From Peteryoungia aggregata LMG 23059 (GTDB lineage Bacteria; Pseudomonadota; Alphaproteobacteria; Rhizobiales; Rhizobiaceae): DNA of 64,000 bases. The stretch lies in NCBI RefSeq assembly GCF_030814435.1, contig NZ_JAUSUW010000004.1, forward strand, positions 1 through 64,000, read 5' to 3'. Both the position numbers and the translations under genes were made by a program. A model generated the notes under the pieces. That model saw only the letters and a list, made by a program, of their open reading frames with translations, was not told the origin of the DNA and made no database searches. Below, one piece after another: positions 26,508 to 36,099 of the stretch (positions within the stretch are counted from its first letter, which is position 1; every line of letters starts with the position of its first letter).

Positions 26508-29204
26508 ATGGTCAGTCTTGGTGGACTTGCGCGCAAAATCTTCGGCTCGTCGAACGAGCGTCGCGTGAAATCCTATAACCCGCGGGTTGCTCAGATCGCA
26601 GCCCTTGAGGAAAAGGTAAAGGCGCTGACCGACGAACAGCTCGCCGCCAAGACGGCCGAGTTCCGGGCAGAACTGGCCGCCGGCAAGACGCTGGACGATA
26701 TTCTCGTTCCCGCCTTCGCTGTCGCTCGCGAAGGTGCCCGTCGTGCGCTTGGCATGCGTCCTTTTGACGTACAGCTGATCGGCGCGATGATCCTCAACGA
26801 CAATTCGATCGCCGAAATGAAGACAGGCGAAGGCAAGACGCTCGTTGCGACGCTCGCCGTCTACCTGAATGCGCTCTCCGGCAAGGGCGTCCACGTCGTC
26901 ACCGTCAACGACTACCTCGCCCGCCGTGACGCCGCGACCATGGCCAAGATGTACGGCTTCCTCGGCCTCACCACCGGCGTCATCGTTCACGGCCTCAGCG
27001 ACGATGAGCGCCGCGCGGCCTATGCCTGCGACATCACCTATGCGACGAACAACGAACTCGGCTTCGACTATCTGCGCGACAACATGAAGTATGAGCGCGG
27101 CCAGATGGTTCAGCGCGGCCACAACTTCGCGATCGTCGACGAAGTCGACTCCATCCTCGTCGACGAAGCCCGCACGCCGCTGATCATCTCCGGCCCGCTC
27201 GACGACCGCTCGGACCTCTACAACACGATCGACGCCTTCATCCCGCTCCTGTCGGACGAAGACTACGAAATCGACGAAAAGCAGCGTTCGGCGAACTTCT
27301 CCGAAGTCGGCACCGAGAAGCTCGAAAACCTGCTGCGTGAGGCCGGCCTCCTGAAGGGCGAAAGCCTCTACGACGTCGAAAACGTCGCGATCGTCCACCA
27401 CATAAACAACGCCCTGAAGGCCCACAAGCTCTTCCAGCGCGACAAGGACTACATCGTCCGCAACAACGAGATCGTCATCATCGACGAGTTCACCGGCCGA
27501 ATGATGCCGGGCCGTCGTTACTCGGAAGGCCAGCACCAGGCGCTCGAAGCCAAGGAAAAGGTGCAGATCCAGCCCGAGAACCAGACGCTCGCCTCGATCA
27601 CCTTCCAGAACTATTTCCGCATGTACAAAAAGCTGGCGGGCATGACCGGTACGGCGGCAACCGAAGCGGAAGAATTCGCCAATATCTACGGTCTCGAAGT
27701 GGTCGAAGTCCCGACCAACCTGCCGATCAAGCGTATCGACGAGGACGACGAGGTCTACCGGACCTTCGAGGAAAAGTTCAAGGCGATCATCGAAGAGATC
27801 AAGGCCGCAAGCGAGCGCAACCAGCCGGTTCTCGTCGGCACCACCTCGATCGAAAAGTCGGAACTGCTCGCCAATATGCTCAGCCAGTCCGGCTTCAAGG
27901 ACTTCAAGGTCCTGAACGCCCGCTACCATGAGCAGGAAGCCTATATCGTGTCCCAGGCCGGCGTTCCCGGCGCCGTGACCATCGCCACCAACATGGCGGG
28001 CCGCGGTACCGACATTCAGCTCGGCGGCAATCTCGACATGCGCCTCGAGCACGAACTGGCCGAGATAGAGCCGGGTCCGGAGCGCGATGCCAAGGCCGAT
28101 GCCATCAAGGCTGAAATCGCCGCCCTGAAGCAGAAGGCGCTCGAAGCCGGTGGCCTCTACGTCATCGCCACGGAACGCCACGAAAGCCGCCGTATCGACA
28201 ACCAGCTGCGCGGCCGTTCCGGCCGTCAGGGCGACCCGGGTCGCTCGAAGTTCTACCTGTCGCTCCAGGACGACCTGATGCGCATCTTCGGCTCCGACCG
28301 CATGGACGGCATGCTGACGAAGCTCGGTCTGAAGGACGGCGAAGCCATCGTCCATCCGTGGATCAACAAGGCGCTCGAACGCGCCCAGAAGAAGGTCGAA
28401 GCCCGCAACTTCGACATCCGCAAGAACCTCCTGAAGTATGACGACGTCATCAACGACCAGCGCAAGGTGATCTTCGAACAGCGCATCGAGCTGATGGACG
28501 CGACTGACGTGTCGGCAACGGTCACCGACATGCGCCACGAAGTCATCGAGACCATGGTCGGCATCCATGTTCCGCCGAACGCCTATGCCGAGCAGTGGGA
28601 TGTCGCCGGCCTCAAGCAGAAGGTCGCGAACACCCTCAACCTCGACCTGCCGGTCGACGTCTGGGCGGCGGAAGAAGGTATCGCCGAAGACGATATCTAC
28701 AATCGCATCATGGAAGCCGCCGACAAGGCCGCCGCCGACAAGGCCGAGCGCTTCGGCGCAGAGCTGATGGCCTATGTCGAACGCTCGGTCGTTCTGCAGA
28801 CCATCGACAATCTCTGGCGCGAGCACATCGTCAACCTCGATCATCTGCGCTCGGTCGTCGGCTTCCGCGGCTACGCTCAGCGTGACCCGCTTCAGGAATA
28901 CAAGGCCGAAGCCTTCGAACTCTTCCAGGCCCTGCTGGCCAACCTGCGCGATGCCGTCACCACGCAGATGTCGCGCGTCGAACTGGTGCGTGAAGCACCG
29001 CCGGCCCCGACCCCGCCGCAGATGCAGGCCCATCACATTGATGCAACCACCGGGGAAGACGAACTCGCGGCACCCGCCGATCAGGCTGCCCAGAACCGCA
29101 ATCCGCTCGAACCAAAGAGCTGGGGCACGGTCGGTCGCAACGAGCCCTGCCCCTGCGGCTCCGGCAAGAAGTACAAGCACTGCCACGGCGCACTGGAAGC
29201 CTGA
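26508..29204 (+). CDS. secA: Preprotein translocase subunit SecA
   Basis: 898 residues. ATPase that drives preproteins through the SecYEG channel. Walker A lies in [13 protein letters not shown] (about residue 105); the DEAD-type box is seen as [17 protein letters not shown]; the second motor domain carries [15 protein letters not shown]. The C-terminal zinc-binding tail [13 protein letters not shown], which docks SecB and the ribosome, is intact. The start [18 protein letters not shown] at 26508 has AAAGGA about 9 bases upstream. A promoter is visible at 26364-26392 and a hairpin terminator follows at 29264. Confidence 0.97.
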   Translation: MVSLGGLARKIFGSSNERRVKSYNPRVAQIAALEEKVKALTDEQLAAKTAEFRAELAAGKTLDDILVPAFAVAREGARRALGMRPFDVQLIGAMILNDNSIAEMKTGEGKTLVATLAVYLNALSGKGVHVVTVNDYLARRDAATMAKMYGFLGLTTGVIVHGLSDDERRAAYACDITYATNNELGFDYLRDNMKYERGQMVQRGHNFAIVDEVDSILVDEARTPLIISGPLDDRSDLYNTIDAFIPLLSDEDYEIDEKQRSANFSEVGTEKLENLLREAGLLKGESLYDVENVAIVHHINNALKAHKLFQRDKDYIVRNNEIVIIDEFTGRMMPGRRYSEGQHQALEAKEKVQIQPENQTLASITFQNYFRMYKKLAGMTGTAATEAEEFANIYGLEVVEVPTNLPIKRIDEDDEVYRTFEEKFKAIIEEIKAASERNQPVLVGTTSIEKSELLANMLSQSGFKDFKVLNARYHEQEAYIVSQAGVPGAVTIATNMAGRGTDIQLGGNLDMRLEHELAEIEPGPERDAKADAIKAEIAALKQKALEAGGLYVIATERHESRRIDNQLRGRSGRQGDPGRSKFYLSLQDDLMRIFGSDRMDGMLTKLGLKDGEAIVHPWINKALERAQKKVEARNFDIRKNLLKYDDVINDQRKVIFEQRIELMDATDVSATVTDMRHEVIETMVGIHVPPNAYAEQWDVAGLKQKVANTLNLDLPVDVWAAEEGIAEDDIYNRIMEAADKAAADKAERFGAELMAYVERSVVLQTIDNLWREHIVNLDHLRSVVGFRGYAQRDPLQEYKAEAFELFQALLANLRDAVTTQMSRVELVREAPPAPTPPQMQAHHIDATTGEDELAAPADQAAQNRNPLEPKSWGTVGRNEPCPCGSGKKYKHCHGALEA

Positions 29205-29263
29205 TCTTTCAGCTTCCAGGCTTGAGGTTTTTTCAACCTTTCGCTGGCAGCCTCTGACGCATG

Positions 29264-29301
29264 AGGGGAACCGCGCCACCCGGCCCGGTTCCCCTTTCCT
29301 T
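29264..29301 (+). terminator. Rho-independent terminator of secA
   Basis: Ten-base stem AGGGGAACCG (29264-29273) / CGGTTCCCCT (29286-29295) with a 12-base loop, followed by TTCCTTT. It lies 60 bases after the secA stop and ends just before the ribosome binding site of the next gene, so the acyltransferase gene must either start from a promoter overlapping it or rely on read-through. Confidence 0.7.
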
Positions 29302-29313
29302 TGGAGGGTCAGG

Positions 29314-30516
29314 ATGTCGGCTGCGTCAGCACGAGAACATCATTGGGATTCGCTGCGCGCGTTCCTGATGCTTCTCGGCATCCCCTATCACGCTGCCATG
29401 GCCTACAATGCACGCGTCCTCTGGGACATCCAGTCGCCCGACAAGAGCGAGTTTCTCACCTTCCTGAGTGGCGTACTGGTGACGTTCCGCATGCCGGCCT
29501 TCTTCATCGTCGCCGGCTACTTTGCAGCAATGATGCTGGAAAAACGGCCACCTGCGATGTGGCTCCGTAGCCGTCTGGTCCGCCTCGGCATACCCTTCCT
29601 GACCGGCCTTGTCCTGCTCGCGCCGCTGCAGGTCGTCCTCATCGATCTCAACGGCGCGATGACGGGCGTCACGCCGATGGCGGATGCCATCGACCGTGCG
29701 GCACGCGACGTCACGCATCCCGGCTTCGGCTGGATCATGCATCTCTGGTTCCTGCCGGCCCTCCTGGCCTATAGCGGGCTGCTGGTGCCGCTCGACCATG
29801 TGGCACGGTCTTCGCCTCTCGCGAGAGTGAGGGCAAAGCTCGTCCACGACGGTCTTGTCCCGTCGCATGCGGCGCTTCCGTTGCTGATACTGGCGCTCGC
29901 CATCTGGCAGGTGTTGGTCCAACTGTCACAGGCCCGGATGCTCGCGATCGACGGCACGCTGCCCTACCTCATCGCTCACGGCATCGATCCCTATCTCCGC
30001 TACCTGCCCTTCTTCCTGGTCGGCGTGCTCATCCGTCGGGTGCCAAGCATCCGGTCCGCACTCGTCTGGCGCGCCGGCTGGAGGATGCCGCTCCTGGCCG
30101 GCGCAACCGCCATCCTCGCCTCGCTGCTGCGCGGACGCGATGGCACCAGCCTCGGGATCGCCTACGACGCCGTCGACGGTGCGGCCGCCGTACTCCTCAG
30201 TCTGGTCATTCTCGGAATTGCAGAGCGATTCTGGAACCGTCCCAATCCACACGTCGACCGGATCGTCGACGCCTCCTTCAGCATCTACCTGCTGCACCAC
30301 CCCATCATCTACGGCCTGACAACACTCCTTCTTCTGACGACTTGGCCGCCCGTCGCCGAGTTCCTGCTGGTCTGCCTGGCGACCTTTCTTCTGTCCTACG
30401 CCATCCACCGCCTGATCCGTCGGCTGCCGCTCGCCCTGTTCCTGTTCAACGGCGTGCCGATGGCCGCCCGCCAGACGGCGGACAGCCAGGAACGCCGCAT
30501 CACCACACTTCGTTAA
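29314..30516 (+). CDS. Acyltransferase 3 / OpgC-like integral membrane protein
   Basis: 400 residues with about ten membrane helices. Family markers: HHWDSLRAFLMLLGIPYHAAMAYN near the start (the Asp and His of helix 1-2 are the conserved ones), FRMPAFFIVAGYFAAMMLEKR and MHLWFLPALL. Such proteins O-acylate sugars, for example osmoregulated periplasmic glucans or exopolysaccharide. The start ATG at 29314 follows ggaggg; a frame open from far upstream overlaps secA in another frame and is rejected. It is followed after 61 bases by a Wzx-like flippase and a CelD-like GNAT, suggesting a surface-glycan role. Confidence 0.85.
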   Translation: MSAASAREHHWDSLRAFLMLLGIPYHAAMAYNARVLWDIQSPDKSEFLTFLSGVLVTFRMPAFFIVAGYFAAMMLEKRPPAMWLRSRLVRLGIPFLTGLVLLAPLQVVLIDLNGAMTGVTPMADAIDRAARDVTHPGFGWIMHLWFLPALLAYSGLLVPLDHVARSSPLARVRAKLVHDGLVPSHAALPLLILALAIWQVLVQLSQARMLAIDGTLPYLIAHGIDPYLRYLPFFLVGVLIRRVPSIRSALVWRAGWRMPLLAGATAILASLLRGRDGTSLGIAYDAVDGAAAVLLSLVILGIAERFWNRPNPHVDRIVDASFSIYLLHHPIIYGLTTLLLLTTWPPVAEFLLVCLATFLLSYAIHRLIRRLPLALFLFNGVPMAARQTADSQERRITTLR

Positions 30517-30577
30517 CCCTGATCTGTCATCACTGGGAACCATACCCGACCCAGCGAGAAGTATTGCGTCCGTACCG

Positions 30578-31972
30578 ATGACTGTTCTGGAAACAGCGGA
30601 AAAATGGTTGCCCGCGGGCCCGCGTCTGGTCCGTGCGCTCCTTGCCGAGGACGAGACGGCCCGCGCCCGGCGCATGGCCGCTATCGCCTTTGCCATCCGC
30701 ATCGTCAGCGCCGGCATCGCCTTCGTCTCGCAGATCATCCAGGCCCGCCTGATGGGCGAGTTTGAATATGGCATCTTCGTCTTCGTTTGGGTTCTCGTGG
30801 TTCTCGCCGGCAATTTCTCCTGCCTCGGCTTCCACACCGCCGTCATCCGCTTCCTGCCGCAATATGATCTCGACCGGGCACAGGCCGAAATCCGCGGCCT
30901 CACCTCCACGGCCCGCCTCTTTGCCATGACGAGCGCCAGCATTCTCGCCCTCGTCGGCGTCTCGGCCCTCCACATCTTCGGCGACAGCATCGAGCACTAC
31001 TACCTCGTGCCCCTGTTCCTCGCCGTCTTTGCCCTGCCGATGATCGCTCTCGGCGACGTGCTCGATGGTACCGCCCGGGCCAATCGCTGGGCTGTCCTGG
31101 GACTGAGCCCGACCTACATCATCCGCCCAAGCCTCATCCTCGCCTTCATGCTCGCGGCCGTTGCCTGGGGCGCTCCCGCCACGGCGGTCACCGCCATGCA
31201 GGCGGCCCTCGCGGCCACCTATGTCACGACCCTCGGCCAGTTCCTCTTCGTCGACCGCCGCCTTGTGCGTCGCTACGACCGTGGCGACCGCAAGATCGAT
31301 TTTTCCGCCTGGATCAAGGTCGCACTGCCGATCTTCCTGATCGAGGGCTTCGGCTTCCTGCTCACCAATTCCGACGTGATCGTCGTCGGCCTTTATCTGC
31401 CGCCGGATCAGGTCGGTGTCTATTTCGCCGCCGCCAAGACGATGGCGCTGGTGCAATTCGTCTTCTTCGCGGTCAAGGCGGGCGCGACGCCACGCTTTTC
31501 CAGCCTGATCGCGGAAGGCGACAGGCAGGGTCTCGCGGGCTTCGCTGGCACCGCCGCGCGCTGGAGCTTCTGGCCCTCGCTCGCCGTCGGCGCCGTGGTG
31601 CTGATGCTCGGCGAGCTGCTGCTCGGTCTTTTCGGCTCGGCCTTCACAGCCGGTTACGGGCTGATGGTCATCCTGTTTGCCGGCAACATGGCCAAGGCGC
31701 TTGTCGGCCCCGCCGAAATGCTCCTCACAATGGCCGGACGCCAGCAGCTCTGTGTCGCGGTCTATGCCGTGGCGCTGGCCTCCAACATTGCCCTGAACAT
31801 CACCCTCATCCCGATCTGGGGTCTTGCGGGTGCTGCAACCGCTACCGCCACCGCCATGGCCGTTGAAGCGCTTCTCCTGCACCTTGCCGTGCGCCGCGCG
31901 TTTGGCATCGTCGTCTTCGCCTTTGCCGATCCACATGCCCTGACGCCCCGACAGGAGGCCGTCCGCCCATGA
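30578..31972 (+). CDS. Oligosaccharide flippase family protein (Wzx/MATE-like)
   Basis: 464 residues with about 12 membrane helices, of the polysaccharide-transport (PST) branch of the MOP superfamily. Features: RIVSAGIAFVSQIIQARLMGEFEYGIFVF near the start, the even spread of helices, and a C-terminal half similar to the polysaccharide biosynthesis C domain (VLMLGELLLGLFGSAFTAGYGLMVIL). It should move lipid-linked sugars across the inner membrane. It overlaps the following GNAT gene by ATGA (31969-31972), so both act together. No polymerase or glycosyltransferase gene is adjacent. Confidence 0.85.
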   Translation: MTVLETAEKWLPAGPRLVRALLAEDETARARRMAAIAFAIRIVSAGIAFVSQIIQARLMGEFEYGIFVFVWVLVVLAGNFSCLGFHTAVIRFLPQYDLDRAQAEIRGLTSTARLFAMTSASILALVGVSALHIFGDSIEHYYLVPLFLAVFALPMIALGDVLDGTARANRWAVLGLSPTYIIRPSLILAFMLAAVAWGAPATAVTAMQAALAATYVTTLGQFLFVDRRLVRRYDRGDRKIDFSAWIKVALPIFLIEGFGFLLTNSDVIVVGLYLPPDQVGVYFAAAKTMALVQFVFFAVKAGATPRFSSLIAEGDRQGLAGFAGTAARWSFWPSLAVGAVVLMLGELLLGLFGSAFTAGYGLMVILFAGNMAKALVGPAEMLLTMAGRQQLCVAVYAVALASNIALNITLIPIWGLAGAATATATAMAVEALLLHLAVRRAFGIVVFAFADPHALTPRQEAVRP

Positions 31973-33240
31973 CCGAACGCATCTACAACGAGAGCATGAA
32001 CAGCGACGCCAACCGCCTTGTGGGCAGTCTGGCCGGTGCGGCGACAGCCCCCGTCGCGGAAACGGAAATCGCGGTTGGGCGCCCGGGGCGCCATCTGAGC
32101 GTCTATCCCGGCCAGATGGGTTACGAACTGCAGGACGAGCTGGAATATCTGACCTACCGCGTCATGGAGGCGAATGTCTTCTTCGCACCGCGCTTCCTCG
32201 CCCCCGCAATGCCGCGCCTGGAAGAGCGCCAGGTCCGCTTCGCCGTGATCCGCGACGAGGACGAGCGCCGCTCGCGCCTGCGCATGCTCTTCCCATATTC
32301 GATCGAGAAGCCGGGTTTCTCCGTCGGCCCCTCGATCATCCGCGTCTGGGCCAATCCCTTCGGGCCCCTCGGCACACCGCTGGTCGATGCCGAAGGCGCC
32401 GCCGAAACCATCGACAACTTGCTTGAGGCCCTGGGACGCCCCGACGCCCGCATGCCCGGCCTGCTTGTGATCCCCGATCTTCGCCTGTCTGGCCGGTTCA
32501 CCCAGCTCGCCCGTGCCGTCGCCCTTGCGCGCGACCTGCCGCTGACCGTCACCAACGAATACCAGCGTCCAATGCTGGAGAGCTACGAGGATGGCGACAC
32601 CTATCTCAGCGCTGCGCTGAACAAGAACCACCTGCGCGAAATGCGCCGCCAGTTCCGGCTATTGTCCGAGCAGGGGACCGTGACCTATGCCGTCGCCCGC
32701 CAGCCGGAGGAGATCCGCCAGCGCATGGAGGAATTCCTGGCGCTGGAAGCGAGCGGCTGGAAGGGGCGCAAACGCTCCGCCATGGTCAACGACCGCCTGC
32801 GCGCCGCCTTTGCCCGCGAGGCGATCACCAATCTTGCGGAAGCCGACGCGGTGCGCATCCATACGCTTGACCTCGACGGCCGCGCCATTGCGTCAATGGT
32901 CGTCTTCATCATGGCGGGAGAGGCCTATACCTGGAAAACGGCCTATGACGAGCGTTATGCCCGCTTCTCGCCCGGAAAGCTGTTGATGGCAGACCTGACC
33001 GAATGGCACCTCGACGACGCCAACATCCAGCGGACCGACAGCTGCGCCGTGCCGGACCATCCGATCATGAGCCGCTTCTGGAGGGAACGCGAGGCGATGG
33101 GCACCCTGGTGATCGGCCTGAAACCCAATGCAGACCGCGACGTCCGCCAGGTCGGCGCCCAGCTGCACATGTATCGCAACACCCGCAACATCGCCCGCAT
33201 CCTGCGTGACAAGGTCCTGAACCGCCGCTTCGGCGGTTAA
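31969..33240 (+). CDS. GNAT family N-acetyltransferase, CelD/BcsL-like
   Basis: 423 residues, soluble. The C-terminal half (about 215-390) is a GNAT fold of the CelD/BcsL kind (acetyltransferase_6): LEASGWKGRKRSAMVNDRLRAAFAREAITNL, DLDGRAIASMVVFIMAGEAYTWKTAYDERYARFSPGKLLM. These enzymes are found in cellulose and exopolysaccharide loci and may acylate the polymer or its precursor. The N-terminal half is not recognised. It is coupled to the Wzx-like gene by a four-base overlap. An inverted repeat AACCGCCG/CGGCGGTT (33220-33238) covers the end of the gene and may help end the transcript. Confidence 0.8.
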   Translation: MTERIYNESMNSDANRLVGSLAGAATAPVAETEIAVGRPGRHLSVYPGQMGYELQDELEYLTYRVMEANVFFAPRFLAPAMPRLEERQVRFAVIRDEDERRSRLRMLFPYSIEKPGFSVGPSIIRVWANPFGPLGTPLVDAEGAAETIDNLLEALGRPDARMPGLLVIPDLRLSGRFTQLARAVALARDLPLTVTNEYQRPMLESYEDGDTYLSAALNKNHLREMRRQFRLLSEQGTVTYAVARQPEEIRQRMEEFLALEASGWKGRKRSAMVNDRLRAAFAREAITNLAEADAVRIHTLDLDGRAIASMVVFIMAGEAYTWKTAYDERYARFSPGKLLMADLTEWHLDDANIQRTDSCAVPDHPIMSRFWREREAMGTLVIGLKPNADRDVRQVGAQLHMYRNTRNIARILRDKVLNRRFGG

Positions 33241-33278
33241 CCCCCGTCCCGACAGAGCGTCCGCGTCACAGCGCCGGC

Positions 33279-34913
33279 TCAGCTCGCCTTGGCGATCTCC
33301 TGGTCGCGCAAAAGCCGGCGAATGACCTTGCCGCTGGTGGTCAGCGGCAATTCGGCGACAAACTCGACCTCGCGCGGATATTCGTGCATCGAGAGGCGGG
33401 TCTTCACCCAGTCACGGATCTCGACAGCGAGGGATGGCCGCGGCGCATACCCCTCCTGCAACACCACGAAGGCCTTGACGATCTCGGTTCTCAGCGCGTC
33501 GGGCTTGCCGATGACAGCCGCCAACCGCACAGCCGGATGGCCGATCAGGCAGTCCTCGATCTCCGCCGGTCCGATTCTGTAGCCGGAAGACGTGATCACG
33601 TCGTCGTCACGACCGAAGAACTGCACATAGCCGTCCTCGTCCTGCCGTCCGAGATCACCGGTCTTCATCCAGCCGCCGACGAATTTGTCTTCGGTCGCCC
33701 TGTCGTTGTTCCAGTAACCGAGGAACATCACCGGGTCGGGACGCCGGATCGCCACCTGCCCTGTTTCGCCGACAGGCACCTCACGCCCCCGGTCGTCGAT
33801 GATCGCGACTTCATGCCCCGGCACGGCCTTGCCGATGAAACCGCCCTTGGTGACGCCGAGATGCGCCGCCGACGACAGGACGAAATTGCACTCCGTCTGG
33901 CCATAGAATTCATTCGGGACGATGCCGAGCGCCGACTTCACCCATTCATAGGTCTCGCGCCCGAGGGACTCGCCCGCCGAACCGATGCTCCGCAGAACGA
34001 GGTCATAGGCCTCGCGCGGCTTCTCGACCGCCTTGAGCAGCCGAAGCGCCGTCGGTGGAATGAAGGCATTGCGCACCTTCATCTCGGCCATGATCCGGAA
34101 GGCCATGTGCGGATCGAATTTCTGCGCCGGCGACGATACGACCGGCACGCCGAGCATCAGCGCCGGCAGGAGCGCGTTCAACAGACCGCCCGCCCACGCC
34201 CAGTCCGAGGGCGTCCAGACCTTGTCGCCGGGCAGCGGCAGATAATCATGCGCCAGCTGGAAACCGGGAATGTGACCCGCCAGGACCCGGTGGCCGTGCA
34301 GCGCACCCTTGGGCGGCCCCGTGGTTCCGGAGGTGTAGATCATCAACGCTGGTGTATCGGGCCCGCTCTCGGCGATCGCGAAGACTTGAGGCCTGCCCTC
34401 GATCAGGGCGCGAAACCCTGTCACATCAGGGCCGGTGCCCTCGATGGAGATCACTGTTTCCAGGGCCGGCAGCCGTGCCTTGATCGTCTTCAGCCGTTGC
34501 AGGCCGAAGCCGTTCGTCACGATCACCCGGGCACCAGCGTCGCGCAGGCGATATTCCAGCGCCTCTTCGCCGAAGAGCAGCGCGAGCGGCAACGCGATGG
34601 CGCCCATCTTGTAAATCGCAACATGCGCAATAACAGTCTCGAAACATTGCGGCAGAAGCAGCGCCACACGGTCGCCCGACAAAACGCCAAGGCTTTGCAG
34701 ACCATGGGCGAAGGCCGAAGACTGGGCGGCGAGTTCACCGTAAGTCATCGAAAGATGTCGGCCATCCGGCGAGAAATGCTGAAGGCAGATGCGCTCCGGC
34801 GCCCTGGCAGCCCAGTCATCGGACACAACCCGTCCGATGTTGAAATCGGCGGGGATGTCCCAATGGAAATCGCGGCGAAGCGCCTCGAAGGTGTCGCGCG
34901 GCTCAAGCAGCAT
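33279..34913 (-). CDS. Acyl-CoA synthetase (AMP-forming), medium-chain type
   Basis: 544 residues, ANL superfamily. The AMP-binding P-loop is YTSGTTGPPKGALHGHR; the core motif YGQTECN is present, as are the hinge GWMKTGDLGRQDEDGYVQFFGRDDDVI and the catalytic lysine in TTSGKVIRRLL near the C-terminus. It joins a carboxylic acid to CoA through an acyl-adenylate. The sequence is closest to the acyl-CoA synthetases often labelled medium-chain or acetyl-like; the substrate cannot be read here. A single gene, convergent with the glycan module and with 194 non-coding bases on its upstream side. Confidence 0.88.
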   Translation of the reverse strand: MLLEPRDTFEALRRDFHWDIPADFNIGRVVSDDWAARAPERICLQHFSPDGRHLSMTYGELAAQSSAFAHGLQSLGVLSGDRVALLLPQCFETVIAHVAIYKMGAIALPLALLFGEEALEYRLRDAGARVIVTNGFGLQRLKTIKARLPALETVISIEGTGPDVTGFRALIEGRPQVFAIAESGPDTPALMIYTSGTTGPPKGALHGHRVLAGHIPGFQLAHDYLPLPGDKVWTPSDWAWAGGLLNALLPALMLGVPVVSSPAQKFDPHMAFRIMAEMKVRNAFIPPTALRLLKAVEKPREAYDLVLRSIGSAGESLGRETYEWVKSALGIVPNEFYGQTECNFVLSSAAHLGVTKGGFIGKAVPGHEVAIIDDRGREVPVGETGQVAIRRPDPVMFLGYWNNDRATEDKFVGGWMKTGDLGRQDEDGYVQFFGRDDDVITSSGYRIGPAEIEDCLIGHPAVRLAAVIGKPDALRTEIVKAFVVLQEGYAPRPSLAVEIRDWVKTRLSMHEYPREVEFVAELPLTTSGKVIRRLLRDQEIAKAS

Positions 34914-35107
34914 GGCGCAGTGTCCGGATCGTCATGCTGTAAGTGCTAACATCCATCTCGCAGACGCACAACAACCGGCTCTATTGACCGTAAACGACCG
35001 GCAAACAGGAAGACGATGTCGCAGGGCTCTGGCCAGCATCCATGTGCGCACTGTGAGGCGCCGACGGACCAACTCGTCACAAGCCCGCCCCGCCACAAAC
35101 TACGACA

Positions 35108-35605
35108 TCAGCCCTTCGCCTGTGCGACTTCCGCACGCATCAAGGCAACCAGCGCCTTCAACTCTCCGGCACGCACCATCTGCGCCGGCGTGCGTCCGCC
35201 AAAGGCCTCCAGATGCTGGCCGCGATACCATTTTTCGGCTGTTTCCTTGGCGCCGAGCCGCTTGACGGCGAGTGCCAGCACCAGAGCCTTGGCCTCCGCC
35301 GCAGAGACTGTGCCAGCCTCGATCGCGGCATCTACACGCGCGACGGCCGACTGGACAGACTGCTGCTTCAGCTTCTGCCGCATGGCAGCCACCTGCGGGG
35401 CGACGGGCGCCACGATATTGACCTTGGCCTTGCCGTCGACAGCAGCAGCAGGGGCGGCGACCACAGGGGCGCCGGCCTTGCCCTTGCCCTTGCCCTTGCC
35501 CCGGCCGACCGCTGGCTGAACCGGCGCCTTCGGCAGGAGCCCGACATCGACGACCACCTGCTTGACGGGTTGAGCGATACGAATCTTTTTGCCGGTGGAT
35601 GTCAT
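35108..35605 (-). CDS. Protein with a ParS/MbcA-like (DUF2384) C-terminal domain
   Basis: 165 residues. The last 50 residues (GAKETAEKWYRGQHLEAFGGRTPAQMVRAGELKALVALM) resemble the toxin-binding domain of ParS/MbcA/Xre antitoxins, whose hallmark is a Leu/Phe-Gly-Gly-x-x-Pro loop. No RES-type toxin gene is adjacent, and the N-terminal helix-turn-helix of Xre antitoxins is missing. Instead residues 33-55 are a basic low-complexity run with GKGKGKGKAG, encoded by a hexamer repeat (35476-35501), and an Ala/Val-rich linker. The start MTSTGKKIRIAQ at 35605 is preferred; the frame is open to 35698. The family call is moderate; the function is unknown. Confidence 0.6.
   Translation of the reverse strand: MTSTGKKIRIAQPVKQVVVDVGLLPKAPVQPAVGRGKGKGKGKAGAPVVAAPAAAVDGKAKVNIVAPVAPQVAAMRQKLKQQSVQSAVARVDAAIEAGTVSAAEAKALVLALAVKRLGAKETAEKWYRGQHLEAFGGRTPAQMVRAGELKALVALMRAEVAQAKG
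35476..35501 (-). repeat. Hexanucleotide repeat coding for Gly-Lys
   Basis: Four tandem copies of a six-base unit (plus-strand cttgcc) inside the ParS-like gene, coding for GKGKGKGK. Runs like this can vary in copy number by slippage without breaking the frame. Confidence 0.6.
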
Positions 35606-35865
35606 GCGTCTTGCCTTCCGAGGAACTGAAATGGTCCGGGCGACCGGCCGGAACGGCCCGCACGACATGTCATGCAGCCCTGCCCCTTCCCCTAGCATTC
35701 CGGCAAGGGCGCTTCAACTCGCTTGGTCCGCGTCCGGCTATCCGCAGTCTCACGGACACCCTCGCCGCAACAGTCACAGGCACGCCGCCACCAAAGGCAA
35801 ACAGGACACCAAACCCTCTTGCACCCGCGACGCAGCCCATGGTAAGCCGCGAACATCCAGACCGT

Positions 35866-35950
35866 GCCCCATTGGCGGAACTGGTAGACGCGCTCGACTC
35901 AAAATCGAGTTCCGAAAGGAGTGCTGGTTCGATTCCGGCATGGGGCACCA
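35866..35950 (+). tRNA. tRNA-Leu (anticodon CAA)
   Basis: 85-base class II tRNA with encoded CCA. The acceptor stem GCCCCAT pairs with ATGGGGC; the D-arm holds GGTAGAC; the anticodon stem CTCGA/TCGAG closes the loop CTCAAAA with anticodon CAA, which reads UUG. There is a long variable arm (TTCCGAAAGGAGT) and the T-loop GGTTCGATTCC. The long variable arm and anticodon together establish leucine. Confidence 0.96.
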
Positions 35951-36099
35951 TCTCTCGTCTTCGCATTCGTCAATTCATCACGCACACGTGCGCCCATCCG
36001 CCGAGCCGGCGCGGATTTACACATCTTCGCAAACGCAATAGAACCCGGCCTGTCCGGCCCTGACGCCGGCGATGTGCAATCAGCCGCAGGCCAGATCTC

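Noticed and set aside
26490..29279. 929-codon minus-strand frame opposite secA
   Set aside because: Shadow of secA; long open antisense frames are common at this G+C content.
35606..35865. Toxin gene for the ParS-like protein
   Set aside because: I searched both sides (35.0-36.1 kb). Only a tRNA, dsbB and the acyl-CoA synthetase are there, with no RES-type frame.
35866..35950. Integration site (att) at the tRNA-Leu gene
   Set aside because: No integrase, no direct repeat of the tRNA end nearby and only core genes around it.
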